Shown here one piece after another: positions 43,650-57,932 of a stretch of DNA of 64,000 nt. The notes beneath the pieces are model-generated. The model was not told the DNA's origin and made no database searches. It saw only the letters and a list, made by a program, of their open reading frames with translations. The first letter of the stretch is position 1; every line of letters begins with the position of its first letter. Made by a program: the position numbers and the translations under genes. Location of the stretch: contig CM042543.1 of NCBI GenBank assembly GCA_023630585.1, positions 13,638,260 to 13,702,259 on the forward strand, written 5' to 3'. This stretch comes from Cranoglanis bouderius. Lineage: Eukaryota > Chordata > Actinopteri > Siluriformes > Cranoglanididae.

Positions 43650-44310
43650 TAAGGAATAAAACACAATGGGCCATGCTATTATAGGAAAATAATCAAAGAC
43701 ACAGTGCTTACCACCCCTAAGTTGATTATTTTCCAATAACAGCACACCCTGAGGTGTTTTATTCCTATTATACCACAACAATTTGCCACTGCTAACAATT
43801 GTTTATTTATTGACACGTATAAGAATGACACGTTGGACTTTTTATGCATTTATAGTTACATTTCAACGTGTGGGCATCCATGAAACAGTTACTTCCTGTT
43901 ATCACTTACATATCACATAACAGCTATAAACGGTCGTTCCCTGACCAGCCTCTGTTTTTTTCTCTCTTGACGTTAAAAAGACAAACAACATGCAGCTGGT
44001 CATTTTACCAAGAAATCACAAAGCCCCTCATCCTGAAGACTTTCCTGTGTTGGAAAATAAAGTCACAGCTTTACCTCTGACTGCTACAAAGCGCTGACAC
44101 TGGAGACTCATTCCACAATTGCACATGTTTTTTAATCCATTCGCCATACAGGTCCCTGGGTAAGTTGTTTCGATAGAAACAATAATATATTAGAATGAAT
44201 GCATTCATATAAAACTGATTTGATTTGCTGTCTGGACCGATTGTCTGAGCTGCTGTTGTAGAAAATGAATCAACACCTTCTGACCAGTTAGAATTGAGAA
44301 CTCAACAGTT
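43650..44310 (+). repeat. Interspersed foldback-type repeat, copy B (best preserved)
   Basis: The head at 43653-43766 is an imperfect palindrome: GGAATAAAACAC at 43653 mirrors GTGTTTTATTCC at about 43755-43766, with ATAGGAAAATAATC mirroring GATTATTTTCCAATAA within. The body contains AAAGCGCTGACACTGGAGAC and ends with CTGACCAGTTAGAATTGAGA (44280-44299). The same blocks in the same order occur at 4057-4672 and, reversed and split, at 12238-13471. No coding capacity; likely a non-autonomous DNA transposon of unassigned family. Confidence 0.65.
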
Positions 44311-47053
44311 TTAGAAATGGACAAAATCAGCAGTCAGTAAAACTTCCGAAGCCAACCTCTTTCAATGGCACATGAGCATCTTATGTTTAAGCCACAATTC
44401 ACTAATCTGCCATTATATAAAGCTAACAAAGTCATCAATCATACAGGCCCCTGCTTACTTTATAGGTGTACAATAAATGTATTTAAACAGTGCGAGTAAT
44501 TCAGGAAAAAGATGTAGGCGAGTCGAGTCCACAAACAAAGGAAAAGCTGAACGTTGGCCATATTCAACTGTCTGTGTTATGCTTAGCACCTTATGCGTGT
44601 AGTATGGAATTTTCCGGTCCAAAGTAAGCACTTTTTAGTGTGGATCAGAGTATTAAATGTCAGGATGATTAGGAGTAGAAGGAAGGGCGAGTTTTTTAAT
44701 CATTTTTTGAACAAATGGGAGAGTCTGACGTGAGCGGCCTCTCGGTTTGAATGCAGGCATGGGAATAGATAGAGAGTTATTTCATACATGAGTGACAAAA
44801 GTGATCACTGGCCCCCTTCCTAAGAAAACACAACCCGACACTGAGCTCCTTTAGCTTTGACTGTCAAATTATCAACACGCAGCAGCACTTAACTGAGCAT
44901 TAATGGCGCTGCTTTTACTACTCTGACTAGATCACTTACACTTGAATGCAAGCAGTACTGAATTCCCAGAATAATCCAGTCAAATGTGTAACATAGGATT
45001 TGCAGCCATGCTGTACATCTACATTTTATCTGTCAGTGTCTTTCTCAAGAAATGACTGAGTGCAGTCAACCCAGCTATAGACCTAATGGATGCTCGAGAT
45101 GGACAGCCTTGCCCTTTTTATCAGCTAAACGATGCTGAAATGCTGATATTATCAAGGAAAGGGAAACCGGTGACAAAAATCGGTTAGATCACTGGGACAG
45201 TAGCCTCCGTTTTGTTTTAAGGGCCATGTTTCAGTTCCATTTCTTTTCACATGAACCACAGCACTTCCTGCCATTTATAAGTACAAGTGATCTCAATTAA
45301 GGACCTCCATGAAGGCAGGAGGCGGCAGACAGTCATGGCAACGAGAGCCAGAGGAAACCGTCTTTACATTTTCCTCCCTCAACGCTCCAGACACTGTCGA
45401 GAAGAAAAAAAAAAAAACACATGCTCCGAAAACGTGCCTGTTTTACAGTACGCAGACATAAATGTCAGAATCACGCAGTTTACTAGCGTCACTCTGACTG
45501 ACTCGCGTTCAGAAAGACGCGCCAGTGCAGAGTTATTAGTGCGCGGTGGAACAAAAACATGATGAATACAGGAAAGAGAGGGATAGCTGTGCCAGAGGAA
45601 TACCATTGTAATACAATGTCAAGGAAACTGTATGAGACACAATGATTATATTTGCTATATTAAATCTATTTTAATTGTCTTGCGAAATTGAGGATTTCAA
45701 AATGGGATTTCAAGAACTGAGAGCTTATGGGGGGTTAAAAAATAGGTTTGAGCAGTATGGGTGTGATTTCACGAGCACATGCTGTAGACATGCTATCGAG
45801 CAGTAATGCATAAGGTCTTAGAAGTGAATGCTTAAGCTGAAATTATCGCTTTTATTTGTCATGAATAATAATTTTTTTTTTTTTTTTTTTTTTTTTTAAA
45901 CCTAAGCTTGAGTTAACCATAAGCTTCGAGTCTTATAAAGAGAAATCTGGTTTACAAGCCTAATGATATAAAATTACATGCATTACTAGCTGCAACTAAT
46001 TGACAAAGATCTTGGTGAATAATGAAGTTGCCATGAAGCTGAAGTTACGAGAAAAACAGATGAATGTTTTGGGGTTTTTTTTATGTTGAAATATAGAAAA
46101 TAAATGAACACTGACTGACATTCTTATTAGAACAAGCCTCAGCATTGGCTACACAAGCAAATCAGGGTGTATTTTTCCTAAAAGGAAAGAAAATACATTG
46201 AGGGAAAATGATTTAAAATACGCATGAGATGTTCTGCTTCAAGTATATTGTTTCTGTTTATCTGCCATTTCCGAGAACAATAAAGGTCTCCCCAGGTGAG
46301 GTTCACTGGCAACACGGCATGGATAAATTTCACTGTGGCTTCACCAACCACAATCGCTCTGTTGGGGGAAAAAGGGGGTCTGGATTGCAGCAGAAATTCA
46401 GTTTTTGAGTCTCTTTTTTTTTTCATTTCAAATTGGTATAATTGAAGACTGGCCTCATATGACTTCAAGTTCAACTTGAATTCTTGCACAAAGACTTAAT
46501 GGAGCAATTCGTCGATTCTCATTCGCTAAACTGACATATAAATCAGTTAACATTAAGTGATATTTGCAAAACATCAATATTTCAATATGAAAAATAGCAA
46601 GTCGAAGCCTATTCATGTTCCCTTCACTGAATCTGAGCTTTGTATGCATATTCTTTATTACAGTAGTGATGAACATAATGTCTAAGGCTGATCGGCTTCT
46701 CGATGGTGCAGAAAGTTGGATGCATCCGAGACATTGAGGTTTGGTGAACAGTGTAAGGATTTCTCACATCTGACATACCCTCATATCCGAAATGACTGGT
46801 CGCATTTGAACTACCGATCATCACGATGACGAGTGACATTAGTATATACATCAGAAAGAGCGCATGAAAGGATGCGTAATGCACGCGTGTGCGTGCGCGT
46901 GTTTGAAGAGAGGAAGCCGCTGATATGTTTATGCTGCGCCGAGCAGGCCAGCTCCGTTTTGATATTTAGGAACTGTAAAATGAGAAGTTCCTCAGCAGAC
47001 GGGTGAACTGTGAGTGTGAAGCGGGTGGATGGGTAAAAGTCTGATCTACTCAC
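44311..47053. other. Intronic stretch beside supt3h exon 1, no gene recognised
   Basis: Unique-looking sequence with a T-run at 45870-45897. The 45287-45562 and 46178-46489 frames show no family features. Confidence 0.55.
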
Positions 47054-47157
47054 ATCATGCTCTGCAGCTCTGGGATGAAGCTGATGGGTTTTCCGGATCC
47101 TCTTGCTGCCATTGAGGTGCTGCTGGCTGCCATGGGGCTCGCAGCACTGTTGCTCAT
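47054..47157 (-). CDS. supt3h: supt3h coding exon 1 with start codon
   Basis: On the minus strand an ATG at 47157-47155 opens 34 codons plus two bases. The peptide starts MSNSAASPMAASSTSMAARG and ends SGKPISFIPELQSM, matching the SUPT3H N-terminus: a Ser/Ala-rich leader followed by the first histone-fold helix (human FATELQSMMYSLGD). The donor GTGAGT starts at 47053, leaving AT, which the G at 6432 completes. The ATG directly follows ACAG (AG at 47159-47158), so a separate upstream non-coding exon is expected. Upstream Met choices were not seen. The protein acts in the nucleus as part of SAGA-type co-activator complexes. This exon lies inside intron 1 of runx2 on the opposite strand, 14 kb downstream of runx2 P1 and 6 kb upstream of the P2 coding start. 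A longer minus-strand frame over the same stretch is a shadow that reads out of frame through the splice sites. Confidence 0.95.
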
Positions 47158-47159
47158 CT

Positions 47160-50035
47160 GTTACACACACACAAAAAAAAAAAAACGCAGGGCTCATTTG
47201 ACCGTATGCTCCATCAAAGCCTGAGGAAATTATAAACCCACTTCACAAAGAAAACGTTTCCTGATGATCAGAAAGGAGGGAAAAAACACGCCACATGAGA
47301 CGTAACCTGGGCCATTACAAAAGACACTTTTAAAAGTTCTAGAATGGAAATAACGCCAAAGTGTCACAGTGAGAACAGATCAGCAGAGCTAATTCTAAAT
47401 ATATATTAGTCATTTAAAGCCATTCATATGTAGTTAAAATGTTCTAGTACTCATCGAGGGAGCTAATTAGGCTACACGAACATCTATAAGTATGAAATTG
47501 GGCCTCTTTTTCTGCAAATTCAGCACTGAGTCATGGAACTCAACATTTTTGTGCTGCTGTCTCTTATAAAACACATTTTTAAAACTACTAAGACAGTGCG
47601 AAGTTTTGAACATCTGGTTCTGCTTAATGATGCGGCAATAACATTTTTCCAGCGTCAATACGTATTAAAACTACCAGAATTAAGTAGCCACGGATACCAA
47701 AATTACTAATTCAATTTCAGCAGTTCTGTTGTAACCGCTGGACTGTAGGAGGGAGTGGCCAATATGGCAAAAAATATTATTTCACAAAAAAAAACAAAAA
47801 AAAACACAACATTTATTGTTATTGTTAATCTTTTGTTGAGGTTTAAGTTGGATCACAGACTAGAAATATAAGGCCACAATATGAAAATAACAGCAATAAC
47901 AATAAAAGAAACAGAAGAGAAATAATGTCATATCGTTGGATTTGGCAAGCGCTGAAGAAGTAGCCAAGAATGCCATAAGAAAGTTGTGAACTGATCAGAA
48001 ACAAGATCATACTGTCATATTAGCCGTGTTGACATAAAAGTTAATGAAGTGTCCCATGTCAGTCCCTAAATCCAACATTTTCCAAACTTACACAAGACTA
48101 AATTAGCAAAATCATTGCATTCAGTTGATTAATTACATATTATCAAATTACTAAGAGTCTTATATCAGTCACTGGTGCAGCTCTAGGTTTAATGCCATGT
48201 AAAGGCTCATCTATAGAGGTTATACACCCTAATAAATGATTCATCATTCAGTCCGAAGACTGTACTCATGAAAAAGATCATTACTGAATCGTTAAAAAAA
48301 AAGTAAATAGATTAAGGAAGCGTGAACATATCATCATGCGCTGTACAGCAGATAACATTCATCACACAGCTATCCACACATTCTGCAGTTAGGCCCCGTC
48401 AAATATCACCCTCTGCTTAATAAAACAAATTAACAGGATGCTGATATTTACCTGGAAATGGACCTTGTAAAATTTAAATGTTCCATTGTTTAGTGTGGAA
48501 AACATTTACATTTACATTGGGAAGCATGGCCAGGTGAGTTTTGACGGCCCACCAGATTTATTTGAACAAAATCACCTGATGCACAGCTGCTGGCTTGACT
48601 GAATTCAAAACCACAGCCTTCCTTTTGCCAGCCAAGTCATCAGACTAGCAAATCACACAGGTGGATTGCCTTTTTTGTCCTGAACAGATCAGAACAAAGC
48701 CCGAGGACAAAAAAAAAAAAAAAATAGCTTGCTCTATTGTTAAGATCAATTCTCGGTCTAAATAAATGCTGTCCACCCCCTCCGTACATCAAAGCAGGAA
48801 ACACACAATAAGGTCGAACATAAAAATGCTAGTTTACACTCGGGGAAAGGCGAAGCGTTTCAAGGCGTCCCGAGAGCAGAAGCACAGACAGCACTAACTT
48901 CCCCAATAAATACATCCGAGCACAAAATTTCAAATCCTTCTGTTTTCGCCCCCTCTGTTGGATGAAAGCTGGAGCCTTTGCTTTGACTTGTGAAGGCAGA
49001 TGGTCGCCATACTCAGCAAAATGAATTCAGATGTGGCAAATGAATCAAGATTACTTCAGCATGCAAAGGTCTGAAAGAGTGCCTCGCCTCGAATGAGAAC
49101 AGGGGAGCCTAGTCTATTTATTGCATTTCCCCTCTCTATAATTAACTAAACCTTTATATAGCTGTGCTTCGAAATTTCTTCTTCAACAGACGCCTGGTTA
49201 ATTTACTGATTTAATCTTGGGCACGCAATCTACTGTTTAGAAGTTAAGGCGGTGTTTAATATGACTGAGCAAAAAGCTATTGTGCTATATAAACACATCT
49301 AAATAAGAAAGAGCTGGATAGGAAGGGAAAAATTGCAATGCGTAACTCTAGTATCTAGACCAATATCATATCATCTGATTGCATAAATTATTTTCCACAT
49401 CAATTTAAGCTGCTATAATGTCCATTAACAAGCTACATTCTCATGCACAACCTTTATAGTTTATAGGGAACAAAACCATTAAAGTCAGAATGACAGACTT
49501 ACTGTTTTAACAATCAATTAAATCCGTCTAAAATTGTAAGAAAAATATCAAATTAAAAAAAAATAATAATAAAATAAAACGGTTAAACTACAATCATCCC
49601 AAAATTTACAGTCCGACATCATAAAATATTAGGGGGGATAAGAAATTCGGGAACTGCTGAATCGGGAGAAGTAATTTAAGACCGTGCCGTTCTGGAGGAT
49701 ATAATGAAGAGGCAAAAAAAAAAAAAAAAAAAGTGATTTAATGCTGTTCAAAGTTTTATTTCGCTCCCACATCCTCGACCCAGCACCCCACACATCCCTG
49801 TGCCACGGCCTCCACCTCTCCGTGTTTGCATAAGAAAGTGAAATCATGCAAAATCTATTTCCCTCCATCCAAAAGTGCGGAGCAAAGACTCTTGGAGGTC
49901 TATTCAAATGAGAATGCGGTGGGATAAGGCTCTGGTTAAACGAGCGAGCGTAGTAAAATCGCACTCAGTCTGAGCTTCCCCCCTCCCTTCCACAGTGAAG
50001 TGTGGCGCCTCATCTGCTGCCTGCCTGCCTGCCCT

Positions 50036-50085
<50 letters not shown>

Positions 50086-50689
50086 AACAAACAATAGGCA
50101 TGTGGAAAAGTAAGCTATCAGCCACCACTCAACTACAGCTTTTATATCCACAATTATCCCAAAACCACACAACCCACCCGCCTTAATAGGCATTAACTTA
50201 ACTCCAGCACCCCTTACTGAAGAGCAGAGCTGTGGATTTCTCAGGGGGCTTCAAACAAACACCAGACTGTGATGGACTTTTTTTGTTGTTGTTGTTGTTG
50301 TTGTTCTGTCTAGCCTGCAGATGTAACTAGTGTGAAACAATCACAAATGTATAACGAGAAAGTTAAAAGGCAGTTTGCTTCTTATTCTTCTCCAGTAATT
50401 CACTTTGTTCCTGATGCCAAGTACTAAAAGTTCAGAGCATACTGTAAAGCTCAGCTAGCCTCTAAAGTGTCAAGGGCTCGAAACACCAACACGCGTGGGA
50501 ATGTGTATACTTCTAAACTGCCAAGAGCAAAACAGGCGTTTATATAATACTGTAAATACTGTAAAACTGCGCGTGATTATCATGAGTTTCACGTGCGCAC
50601 AAACATGCGTGAGCTCTAAAACAGTCGCGTTAGGAATGTATAAGGTGTTCACAACAACCAACCCAAACGTTTCCGCTCACTTCACAATG
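47160..50689. other. Region between supt3h start exon and its candidate promoter
   Basis: Within runx2 intron 1 and presumably the first (5' UTR) intron of supt3h. Holds A-rich runs (for example 49714-49732) and a (CA)n tract (50036-50080). No coding exon was found. Confidence 0.55.
50036..50080. repeat. (CA)n microsatellite
   Basis: About 45 bp of CA. Confidence 0.96.
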
Positions 50690-50930
50690 TCATTCCATTA
50701 CCTCTCTGCGTCTATTAGACAATAATCCCCTCGGTGTTTACTCTCACACGCGCCTCTTATCGCACAGCTATTCAACTTTCCGGGTGAGTAGTTTGAACGT
50801 CACGCCGGCTTGTTCGCGGTGATCTATGGGTATTGGAGTTTCAGGTGGCGCGTGCCGCTATAGCGCGGTAGTGAGGCGGCAGTGCTGCTGTAGTTCCCCA
50901 CAGTGTGGAGTCGCACAGGAAAAGACGAAA
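50690..50930 (-). promoter_or_regulatory. supt3h: candidate supt3h promoter / 5' non-coding exon region
   Basis: A GC- and CpG-richer island stands out from AT-rich surroundings about 3.6 kb upstream of the supt3h start codon, where an upstream non-coding exon is required because the ATG abuts a splice acceptor. It carries a CRE-like TGACGT on the minus strand (ACGTCA at 50797-50802). A possible minus-strand donor, AGAGAG|GTAATG, lies near 50703. No TATA box was recognised. This is inference from composition and position; the true start could be elsewhere in 47.2-52.5 kb, and the region could instead be an unrelated regulatory element. Confidence 0.35.
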
Positions 50931-51190
50931 TCAAAAAAGCAGATTCAACAGCGCCACCCACAGATCACGCCTCAGTCCTCACACTACTGTACACTACTGT
51001 ACACACGTTTAACAGGAGCAGAGAATGAATAAATAACCTAATGACTCTCAAAAAAAGCACATGATAGAGGTGATTTAAGGGGATATATATATATTTTTTT
51101 TAAATATGTGTTCTTTAGGTGTCAAACAATTCATCATAAAATAGCTAGAAAATAAAACAATAGGGAGCACAAGTTATAGGCGTACGTGTA

Positions 51191-51214
51191 GTAATAATAA
51201 TAATAATAATAATA

Positions 51215-51246
<32 letters not shown>

Positions 51247-51290
51247 AAACAACACCAATACTACTACTACTAATAATAATAATAATAATA

Positions 51291-51322
<32 letters not shown>

Positions 51323-51334
51323 AAACAACACCAA

Positions 51335-51412
<78 letters not shown>

Positions 51413-51497
51413 TAAAAAAAAAAATAATAATAATAATGATGATGATGATGATGATGAAAAACAACACCAATACTACTACTACTACTACTACTACTAC

Positions 51498-51591
<94 letters not shown>

Positions 51592-51604
51592 TGCTACTAC
51601 TACT
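51191..51604. repeat. Compound trinucleotide array with higher-order structure
   Basis: About 410 bp built of (AAT)n, (GAT)n and (ACT)n blocks. The non-repetitive linker GAAAAACAACACCAATACTA occurs three times (51244, 51320 and 51456), each between a GAT block and an ACT block. The array ends with (AAT)n at 51500-51543 facing (ATT)n at about 51546-51590, a long perfect inverted repeat. The Asn/Thr/Asp or Tyr/His/Ile homopolymer frames are artefacts of the repeat. Confidence 0.93.
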
Positions 51605-52299
51605 AACTACATTATATTGTAGTTATATTTATTTTATATAATTAGTGTTCTCTGTAACTATAAACCTGATTTAGAATTAGGAACAGTGGTCATTTTATGG
51701 TTATAATGGTTATAATATATAAGCTACCGTTTGTATATTACTCAAATTTGTGTAAAAATGTTACAGTTTTACAAAGGTTACACTAATACGCTATCTTTTG
51801 TAGTTGTTTATTTCATTCCTACGTGCTCGACTCATTTCCTGTTTACATGTTTTAATACAAACAGCGGAGAACCTACAGAGCTAAAGTGACAGGGGATTCA
51901 TTAAGAGCTACAGTACTGAACTCACTATAACAGTACTGAATTAATTATTCCAGTGTTATTAGTGTTCATCTGTGCCAGCTAGACTCGATCTGTAAGAGTA
52001 AATGCAACACTGTAAAAAAAAAATAATAATAAACTCAGTGGGAATGTTAGCTCAGCACTGTTAGATCCCCACAGTGGGTTTATGTTGTGTGTTACAGTAC
52101 ATGTTTTGATGAGTTATGGTCTGTAGTGTAAGTTTTAATCTGAACACAAACTGTACCATCTACAATATCAGTCTTTGTGCAGCAGTGAGTTAAAGTGAGT
52201 CATTAATTCGGTTTGTTTGGATTGAGGGAAATGTCCGGTCCTGTACACCACGTGCTCGAGACTCATCAGCATAATAATCATCCCGCGTGTGCACATATA
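51605..52299. other. Upstream of P2, no feature recognised
   Basis: AT-rich sequence between the trinucleotide array and the CpG-rich P2 region. May hold upstream P2 regulatory DNA; nothing specific was recognised. Confidence 0.5.
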
Positions 52300-53065
52300 T
52301 AAACCACAAAACCTGAGCTCGCCAAAAAGTGCCTGCCTCCAAAGACAAACCGCACAACGAGACCAAAAAGCTGCGGCTTTTCCTATCTCCTCCATCTCCA
52401 ACCGCAACTTTCGGGAAAAAAAAAATTCTTGTCCTTATTTATTTATTTTATTTTATTATTATTTTTTTTTACTGAGACCGTGCCAGCTTACGGGGGGGGA
52501 GAGCTGTATATTTTACGGCATCTTTGAATTAGAAGCAGTTAAACAGAACTACTCGAGTTTTCCTCCTTTTTGACGTGCCATCTGTTTAACCATTCGGGTT
52601 TATAACAAGACTGACCTTAGTCTTCTTTCCTCCTGTCGAGTCGGGATGCGCGGAGACTCTCGGAGGCTTTTCTCTCGGACCTCCGCGTCGTCTCTGTAAA
52701 CTTCAAACCGCGGACAAACGAGTGAGCTCGTAAAGAACACAACGATGCCTCTGACTCTTTTCAGCTGAGAGAAAAAAAAAAATTAACAACACAACGATCG
52801 CGCGCGCGGCTTTGAGGCTGACTCTCACGTGGAGCGCGCGATTTCGGTTTCACCCCCCGAAGGCGCGCGCGAATCAGACAGGAACGCTGCATTTCCACCA
52901 TGACATACTAAAGAACCGTTAACGCGTGTCCAGAGCGCGAGCGCCGAGGGGCTCAGAAGAGACTCAAAAAAAAAAAAAAAAAATACCAGACTGGCGGTTT
53001 GATCTGAAGCCGCCTCACGGTTTGATTCGTGTGTGTGTGCGTGTGCGTGCGTGTGTTTCTGTGTA
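52300..53065 (+). promoter_or_regulatory. runx2: runx2 proximal promoter P2 and 5' untranslated region (CpG-rich)
   Basis: CpG density rises sharply from about 52,600 into exon 2, as expected for a CpG-island promoter. AACCGCA, a consensus RUNX site (TGCGGTT in reverse), occurs at 52348-52354 and 52400-52406, suggesting auto- or cross-regulation. A UG-rich stretch (about 53029-53064) lies just before the start codon and also just upstream of the splice acceptor used by P1 transcripts. The transcription start is not defined by an obvious TATA box. P2 produces the MRIP-type isoform. Confidence 0.7.
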
Positions 53066-53350
53066 ATGCGCATTCCGATAGATCCGAGCAGCAGCAGAAG
53101 GTTCAGCCCGCCGTCCAACGGAGTGCAGGCTCTGCCCGGCAAAGCGGCGGATGCGAGCGCGGCGGGAGCGACGCAGCACGAGGCGAACGCGGCGGCGGTG
53201 CCGAGACTGCGCGCGCACGACAACCGCACCATGGTGGAGATCATCGCCGACCATCCCGCCGAGCTCGTGCGCACCGACAGCCCCAACTTCCTATGCTCCG
53301 TGCTGCCGTCTCACTGGAGGTGTAACAAAACCCTGCCGGTCGCCTTCAAG
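53066..53350 (+). CDS. runx2: runx2 exon 2: P2 start, N-terminus and first part of the Runt domain
   Basis: ATG at 53066 opens 95 codons, MRIPIDPSSSRRFSPPSN…, ending LPVAFK at a GTGAGT donor (53351). Residues 1-18 are the conserved P2 N-terminus. Residues 19-50 correspond to the Q/A region, reduced here to a short TQHEANAAAVPRLR with no polyQ or polyA. DNRTMVEIIADHPAELVRTD and the following SPNFLCSVLPSHWRCNKTLP begin the Runt domain. The DNRTMVEIIADHPAELV signature separates RUNX2 from RUNX1 (SMVEVLADHPGELV) and RUNX3. Transcripts from P1 enter at 53082, inside codon 6, so they skip MRIPI. The Runt domain binds TGYGGT and pairs with CBFβ. The a/b paralogue is not resolved; linkage to supt3h may help. 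No upstream in-frame ATG was found nearby. Confidence 0.97.
53080..53081 (+). promoter_or_regulatory. runx2: Internal splice acceptor for P1 transcripts within the P2 coding frame
   Basis: CCGATAG|ATCCGAGC: the AG at 53080-53081 overlaps codons 5-6 of the P2 frame. Splicing the P1 exon (ending TGG G) to ATCCG gives Trp-Asp-Pro, in frame with the shared PSSSRRF sequence. The same design is known from mammalian RUNX genes. The upstream tract is UG-rich rather than a clean polypyrimidine run. Confidence 0.88.
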
Positions 53351-54406
53351 GTGAGTCCCGAGCCCGGGTCTGGATCTCAACTAACTAAGTCCATCCGTCA
53401 TAATGTTCAAATCACCTTTGTATAGTTTTATTAAATGTAAACAGGCTACACATGGCGCACGTTTAGTGCTCCAACTAACAATAAAACGTGTAGAGAACTC
53501 GATGTCCTCCAAAGTGCTCTTCAGTAATGGTAGAATCTAGATGATGGAAAGTGAAGCAACAATCGCGCTACTGTTTTACCTTTTCTACACATGAACTAAA
53601 CTCATTCTAGCGTTCAATAAACCCAGTGAAAATAGATCCAGCGACAAACTTATCCCCTGATCCCCCTCAGAGCGTCCTTACATCCATCCTGATGTTATCT
53701 TAAACCGAATGTAAACCAGTAGCCTTCGTGCCGTCTGCAGCTAGAGCTGTAAACCAAATGAAAAGTGAAATTGTTAGCAACATTTTATTTTATTTTATAA
53801 AAACTGGGTAAAACATGTGGGTCTGATTTGCCTCAATCTGTGCTGGATATTCAGTACTAAATTCTGAGTGTATTTGGTTAGTTTTCTCTCTGTGTGAGCC
53901 AGCGCTGTTATGGTTTTATGAGGTACATAGTTTTAACCAGCCCATTGTTCCTGTGTGATTTGTGATTTTAATCACGAAAAATGAACTCAAACAAGCTGAA
54001 CAGTTTATAGAGGATGGATTTTTAGATCCCTATAGACTGGATTAAACCTAGTATTTTCTGTTCATTTAATCTTATATTCATTGCTGCTACTGTATTAAGT
54101 TGCTTTTTTTTTCTTTTTTTTTCTTTTTTTTTTCTTTTCAGACTTTCAGACCGCATGAGGATTTGTTTTGTGTATGTGGTTTCACTGTATGTGGTATATC
54201 CAATATTTAAGTATACTGTATTCCAGTATAAAACTATATAAGATTTGTTTCACATATTTGGCTTGACAACATGCCTGCATATTTATAATCGTCTTGTATT
54301 ACTAGTACGGTTCAGCTGATCTTTCATTTTCATTCTTTCTTTCTGATTTGCACACTTGAATGAAATTATTTAAATGATCATATCCAGATCATGGACCTTT
54401 GCAGTA

Positions 54407-54469
<63 letters not shown>

Positions 54470-54637
54470 TTTAAGCTTAGTGAATATGTTTATTATAGTT
54501 TTCAGTCAGTATATAATTTTTTCTAACTATCATTAAGTGTGTGTGGTTGCAGATTAACTGATGATAATTACATACTCAAAATATTAATAAAAAACAAACA
54601 AGGGAATGGAATGACAGTGTTCTCCGTCATGATGCAG
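53351..54637 (+). other. runx2: runx2 intron 2
   Basis: 1.29 kb, GTGAGT donor to ATGCAG acceptor. Contains T-rich runs near 54105-54136 and a (TTA)n tract (54407-54469). No other feature. Confidence 0.9.
54407..54469. repeat. (TTA)n microsatellite
   Basis: About 63 bp of perfect TTA/ATT repeat, 168 bp upstream of exon 3. Confidence 0.96.
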
Positions 54638-54794
54638 GTTGTTGCACTGGGGGATGTTCCTGATGGAACAGTGGTAACAGTTATGGCAGGAAACGACGAG
54701 AACTACTCGGCAGAGCTGCGCAATGCCTCCGCCGTCATGAAGAATCAAGTGGCACGCTTTAACGACCTGAGGTTCGTCGGGAGGAGTGGGCGAG
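54638..54794 (+). CDS. runx2: runx2 exon 3: central Runt domain
   Basis: 157 nt, the length expected for this RUNX exon. It encodes VVALGDVPDGTVVTVMAGND, ENYSAELRNASAVMKNQVAR and FNDLRFVGRSGR, then one base of the split Gly codon (G|GG). The acceptor AG is at 54636-54637 and the donor GTCAGT at 54795. It carries core DNA- and CBFβ-contacting loops of the Runt fold, including the FVGRSGRG loop. It follows exon 2 in phase 0 and leaves phase 1. The polypyrimidine tract before the acceptor is weak (TGTTCTCCGTCATGATGCAG). The sequence is practically identical to the vertebrate RUNX consensus, so identity is certain. Confidence 0.97.

Positions 54795-57932
<3,138 letters not shown>

Noticed and set aside
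46811..47197. 128-codon minus-strand frame overlapping supt3h exon 1
   Set aside because: It is in a different frame from the MSNSAASPM… peptide and reads through the splice donor and acceptor.
51134..51606. Asn, Thr, His and Ile homopolymer frames
   Set aside because: They are products of the trinucleotide array, not coding sequence.
52825..53286. Minus-strand frame across runx2 exon 2
   Set aside because: It is the GC-rich shadow of the real exon and contains (CA)n- and poly-A-derived residues.
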